The translations under genes were made by a program, and so were the position numbers. The notes beneath the pieces are model-generated. The model ran no database searches. It worked only from the letters and a program-made list of their open reading frames with translations, and had not been told where the DNA came from. 64,000 nt of DNA from Paenibacillus sp. FSL A5-0031 (GTDB lineage: Bacteria > Bacillota > Bacilli > Paenibacillales > Paenibacillaceae): NCBI RefSeq assembly GCF_001956295.1, contig NZ_MRTD01000013.1:165723-229722 (forward strand), written 5' to 3'. Numbering within the stretch: the stretch's first letter is position 1; each line of letters starts with the position of its first letter. Shown here in pieces: positions 60,650-64,000 of this stretch.

Positions 60650-63600
60650 ATGTATAAGCGTATTCGTTTTTTTCGCGCTCCTTTACTCGTTATTCTTAGC
60701 TTTCTCGTCGTTTTTTCTCAAATCGTTTGGTTCTCATCAACAACATATGGAGCTGGATCGAGCTGGAATACATTAAATAATCCTATCAATAATACGAGCA
60801 ACCAGTTTTTAGGAATGGGCTATGGCAATGGCGTTTATGTTGCAGTAGGAAGTAACGGTCTGATTGCTACATCTTCGGATGCTGCAAAGTGGACAACAAG
60901 AAGTACGAATAGCACTCAAAACTTAAATGAAGTGGATTATGGAAACAACGTCTATGTTGCAGCTGGTGCAGGAGGTACGATTTTATATTCTGCTGATGCT
61001 GTTACATGGAATGCAGCAGCATCCAACACGTCGAATCAGTTATTTTCTGTGAAATTTTTAAATGGTTCATTTTGGGCAGTTGGAGCATCCGGCATTATTT
61101 TGAAATCAAGTGATGGACAGTCGTGGACATCCATTGCATCTGGAATTTCCAACGATTTGTACAATATCTCCTATGGAAACAGTAAGTATGTCTTGGGCGA
61201 TGCAAACGGTAAAATTTATTATTCGGCCACTGGAAATCCATCAACATGGGGCGGTGGACAGCAGCTTAACAGTTCATATTATAGTTCAATAAACTTTATA
61301 GGATTTTTAAATAATCATTTTTACGCTTTTGATTCCAGTCCGATACTTGCAAGCTACAGATCTTCAGATGCCGTTACCTGGACAAGTACTCCTTTAGCTT
61401 GGCAGGCTTTTGCAGGTGCATATGGCAATGGCTTGTATGTTTTGTATAGCAATGCGAATACAGCCTTCACTTCTACGGATGGGGTGAGCTGGACTGAACG
61501 GACAACAAACTATGGAAACACGATGCAGGCTATTACATTTGGCAATGGAAAATTTGTCGCTGCAGGCAATAGCGGCTCTATCATGTATTCGCTTGATGGT
61601 ATCGAATGGACAACGGTAACACCAAACATCACAGATACGGTCTATAACAATGGTCTTTATGTTGCTGTAGGCTATAACAATTCGGCTACGATTGGCGGCA
61701 CCATTTTTACTTCCACTGATCGAGTGAATTGGACAAGCCGGATAACGCCTACTGCAAATGGATTTTCAAGTATTGCATACGGCAACGGCACTTATGTAGC
61801 AGTTGGTTCGGGCGGTACGATCTATGTATCAAGTAATGCAACCAATTGGAATTTGGCAGCCTCTAATACGACAAGCAACTTACAAGGAGTCCAATTTGTA
61901 AATAATTGGTTTATTGCTGTAGGAAACAGCGGAACGATTTTAACATCTAGTGACGGAACGGCGTGGACACCAGCTGCAATTACTGCAGGTCCGGCCATCT
62001 CGACTGTTCTTTACTCTGTTGCTTATGGGAATGGAACATATGTTGCTGTAGGTCAAGGGTCCAGAATGGCATATTCAACAGACGGATTGAATTGGACTGC
62101 TTCCTCTTTAACAGGTTCATCCTTCATTTTTAGAAACGTTGTTTATGCAAATAATCTATTTGTTGCTGTAGGAGCCAGTGGCAAAATATTTACCTCGTCA
62201 GATGGCGCCAGCTCGAACTGGACTAGTCAAGATAGTACAGCTACTGGTCTCTTAACAGGGATCGCATACGGTGCTGGACAGTTTATGGTTTCAGGTATTG
62301 GAGGGAAAATTGTATCTTCTCCGGATGGAGCAAGCTGGACTTCAGAAGCAACTAATGTAGCAGCTTTTCTTACAAATGTGGTTTATGACGGCAGTCGGTT
62401 TCTTTCACTTGGATATAATTTTACGACTATAGAGGCTGCTGCCGTAGTTCCTTCACCACCTTTAATTGTTGGGAATCCTAGCAATGCAACGATTAATGAA
62501 GGCGGGAACGCTACCTTCACGGTTGCTGCGTCTAATACGAACTCTTATCAATGGCAGGTAAATACGGGTGCTGGATTTTCAAATATTGTTAATAGTTCAA
62601 CGTATAGTGGAGCAACTGCGTCAACGTTAACTATAACGGGTGCGACAGTGGGAATGAATGGATACCAGTATCGAGTCATCGCTACGGGCAGCACAGCGCC
62701 TTCGGCAATCTCAACTAGTGCAACGTTAACGATAAAAGCACCATCGATTGCTTCGACTATTATGTTTAAATCGAATGCTGGTATTGCTGGCAACGCAACC
62801 GTTGTGTCAGATGGGCAGGGCGGATCAGATGATATACCGGGCTTTTCGCTAGATTTTTCGGCAAAGGCTGCTGTAAACCCAAATAAAGATTTAGTTCTAA
62901 CTTATGAAACTCCTTATCCGGGTACAATTGGTGCAAGTGGACTATCTGCTGGCTATGAAGATAATGAATCCCAAAGTATATGGACGATTAAGAGTCGCAA
63001 TTCGTCTCAAAACTTCTCTTTAGAATCGATTGCTTTAATCGATTCGGGCAATAAAGATGTTAAAATTGGTGCTTTTAATGATGGTGTTCAGGTTGGAGAC
63101 TGGGTCAATCTAACGATTAGTGTTGATCCATGGATATTTACGTTCGATCACTCAAATGGATTAAACTTTTCATTTGACAATATTGATGAAATTCGAATAA
63201 TTCCTCAAGATTCAGAAATGTGGATTTCAATTAATAACGTTCAAATTGGTGATCCTGTGTCAACGCCAGCTCCTTCGATTACAAGCAATCCAAGCAATGC
63301 AACAATCAATGAGGGTGACAACGCTACCTTCACGGTTGCTGCATCTAATGCGAGTTCGTATCAATGGCAGGTGAACATGGGTGCGGGATTTACAAATATT
63401 AGTGATAATACCGATTACACTGGAGCAACAACAGCAACTTTAGTTATAAAAAGTGCAACAGAGGGAATGAGCGGATACCAATATCGCGTAGTCGCTTCGG
63501 GTAGTACTACGCCTGCGGCAACCTCAAATAGTGCAACGTTGACAGTAATTCCTATGAATGTACCTTTGGCAGACTTTACAAATACGAGCAAGACCGGAAC

Positions 63601-64000
63601 ATCGGCGACATTTACATGGAGCGCAGCAACGGGCGCAACCGGCTTGAAGATTGAGCAATCGCCAACTGGCACAAATACATGGACAACAGCGACAACAGGC
63701 GTGATTGCGACCAATGCAACAACAGCAACGGTAACAGGTTTGTCGGCTGCAGCGGGATATGACTTCCGTCTTGTTGTAACTGGCGGAGCAAATGCTGGCA
63801 ACTCGAATGTAGTGAATGTGACTACTAATTCAGTTGCGTTGATAGACTTTGCTAGTACGAGCAAGACCGGAACATCGGCGACATTTACATGGAGCGCAGC
63901 AACGGGAGCGACCAGCTTGAAAATTGAGCAATCGCCGACAGGAGCAAACACATGGACAACAGCGACAACAGGCGTGATTGCGACCAATGCAACAACAGCA
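60650..64000 (+). CDS. Giant secreted repeat protein (propeller, Ig-like, FN3-like), 3' end outside window
   Basis: The frame is open from ATG 60650 to the window edge, at least 1117 codons, with no stop. Signal peptide residues 1-36 (MYKRIRFFRAPLLVILSFLV, cleavage after YGA). Residues about 40-600 hold about ten repeats of the form YGNGxYVAVGxxGTIxTSSDGxxWT, a BNR/YCF48-like beta-propeller. About 605-700 is an Ig-like domain (SNATINEGGNATFTVAASN, YQWQVNTGAGF, GYQYRVIATG), then a CBM-like module (about 705-870), a second Ig-like domain (about 875-970), and tandem FN3-like repeats (ATFTWSAATGATGLKIEQSP) that continue past the edge. SD ggag is eight bases before the ATG. A wall anchor, if any, is outside. 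Adhesin or surface-scaffold role is inferred. Confidence 0.88.
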   Translation, partial: MYKRIRFFRAPLLVILSFLVVFSQIVWFSSTTYGAGSSWNTLNNPINNTSNQFLGMGYGNGVYVAVGSNGLIATSSDAAKWTTRSTNSTQNLNEVDYGNNVYVAAGAGGTILYSADAVTWNAAASNTSNQLFSVKFLNGSFWAVGASGIILKSSDGQSWTSIASGISNDLYNISYGNSKYVLGDANGKIYYSATGNPSTWGGGQQLNSSYYSSINFIGFLNNHFYAFDSSPILASYRSSDAVTWTSTPLAWQAFAGAYGNGLYVLYSNANTAFTSTDGVSWTERTTNYGNTMQAITFGNGKFVAAGNSGSIMYSLDGIEWTTVTPNITDTVYNNGLYVAVGYNNSATIGGTIFTSTDRVNWTSRITPTANGFSSIAYGNGTYVAVGSGGTIYVSSNATNWNLAASNTTSNLQGVQFVNNWFIAVGNSGTILTSSDGTAWTPAAITAGPAISTVLYSVAYGNGTYVAVGQGSRMAYSTDGLNWTASSLTGSSFIFRNVVYANNLFVAVGASGKIFTSSDGASSNWTSQDSTATGLLTGIAYGAGQFMVSGIGGKIVSSPDGASWTSEATNVAAFLTNVVYDGSRFLSLGYNFTTIEAAAVVPSPPLIVGNPSNATINEGGNATFTVAASNTNSYQWQVNTGAGFSNIVNSSTYSGATASTLTITGATVGMNGYQYRVIATGSTAPSAISTSATLTIKAPSIASTIMFKSNAGIAGNATVVSDGQGGSDDIPGFSLDFSAKAAVNPNKDLVLTYETPYPGTIGASGLSAGYEDNESQSIWTIKSRNSSQNFSLESIALIDSGNKDVKIGAFNDGVQVGDWVNLTISVDPWIFTFDHSNGLNFSFDNIDEIRIIPQDSEMWISINNVQIGDPVSTPAPSITSNPSNATINEGDNATFTVAASNASSYQWQVNMGAGFTNISDNTDYTGATTATLVIKSATEGMSGYQYRVVASGSTTPAATSNSATLTVIPMNVPLADFTNTSKTGTSATFTWSAATGATGLKIEQSPTGTNTWTTATTGVIATNATTATVTGLSAAAGYDFRLVVTGGANAGNSNVVNVTTNSVALIDFASTSKTGTSATFTWSAATGATSLKIEQSPTGANTWTTATTGVIATNATTA
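63584..64000 (+). repeat. Tandem 273-bp near-identical FN3-like repeats, open at window end
   Basis: acgagcaagaccggaacatc at 63584 recurs at 63857, exactly 273 bases (91 codons) later, with almost identical following sequence (few third-position changes). More copies probably follow outside the window. Confidence 0.88.

Noticed and set aside
63415..63987. 190-codon minus-strand ORF
   Set aside because: Antisense shadow of the Ala/Thr-rich secreted protein; composition mirrors the plus-strand repeats.

Overview
The window looks like chromosome of a spore-forming Bacillota of the Paenibacillus type. The reasons are: several large secreted proteins with S-layer homology (SLH) domains, a YesM-kinase/AraC-regulator pair beside a sugar ABC importer that lacks its own ATPase, a YjcZ-like sporulation peptide with a sigma-K-type promoter, Bacillus-style AGGAGG ribosome sites and moderate GC. 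I saw no rRNA, tRNA, transposon, phage or CRISPR array. The assignment to genus is inference.

Layout. 1-4.3 kb: 2-aminoethylphosphonate (AEP) use: phnW (cut by the window edge), a saccharopine-dehydrogenase-like oxidoreductase, a DeoR regulator and a separate AEP-type binding lipoprotein. 4.4-5.8 kb: a cohesin-like/SLH protein and a 55-residue YjcZ-like peptide. 5.9-9.8 kb, minus strand: a tight D-amino-acid operon (DauR-like regulator, D-threonine aldolase/D-serine dehydratase-like enzyme, D-aminoacylase, RidA). 10-16.8 kb: YesM/YesN-type two-component system, sugar-binding lipoprotein and two permeases, with a 348-base gap before the permeases that holds a large stem-loop and five tandem 38-bp units, each with a perfect hairpin. 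17-20.6 kb: GLUG/SLH surface protein with three internal repeats. 21-25.7 kb: zinc-type COG0523 GTPase behind a Zur-like box, a small secreted helical protein and a GGDEF-EAL c-di-GMP protein. 25.9-29.5 kb: ECF sigma factor, membrane anti-sigma and ABC transporter operon. 29.6-34 kb: GNAT, LacI regulator, alpha-galactosidase, small membrane protein. 34.4-38 kb: MerR regulator with a textbook 19-bp-spacer promoter, multidrug-type ABC half-transporter, SDR. 38.1-43.2 kb: a complete STM4015-4014-4013-4012-4011 cluster (leucine-rich repeat, ATP-grasp, phosphatase/sulfatase fold, two radical SAM proteins), whose function I do not know. 43.3-47.1 kb: DJ-1/PfpI, Cys-rich protein, alpha/beta hydrolase, M50-like membrane protein, PPK2. 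47.4-60.3 kb: a giant kelch-SLH surface protein split in two by one in-frame TGA, followed by a SARP-like response regulator and a three-part hybrid histidine kinase. 60.65 kb to the end: a giant secreted protein still open at the window edge (propeller, Ig-like and FN3-like repeats).

The most notable points are the STM4011-4015 cluster, the single TGA that separates a giant secreted protein from its wall anchor, the hairpin array between the binding-protein and permease genes, and exact TGTCGAA (Spo0A-box-like) heptamers upstream of four surface/secreted or c-di-GMP genes. Regulatory site calls are pattern matches by eye and none was scored computationally.
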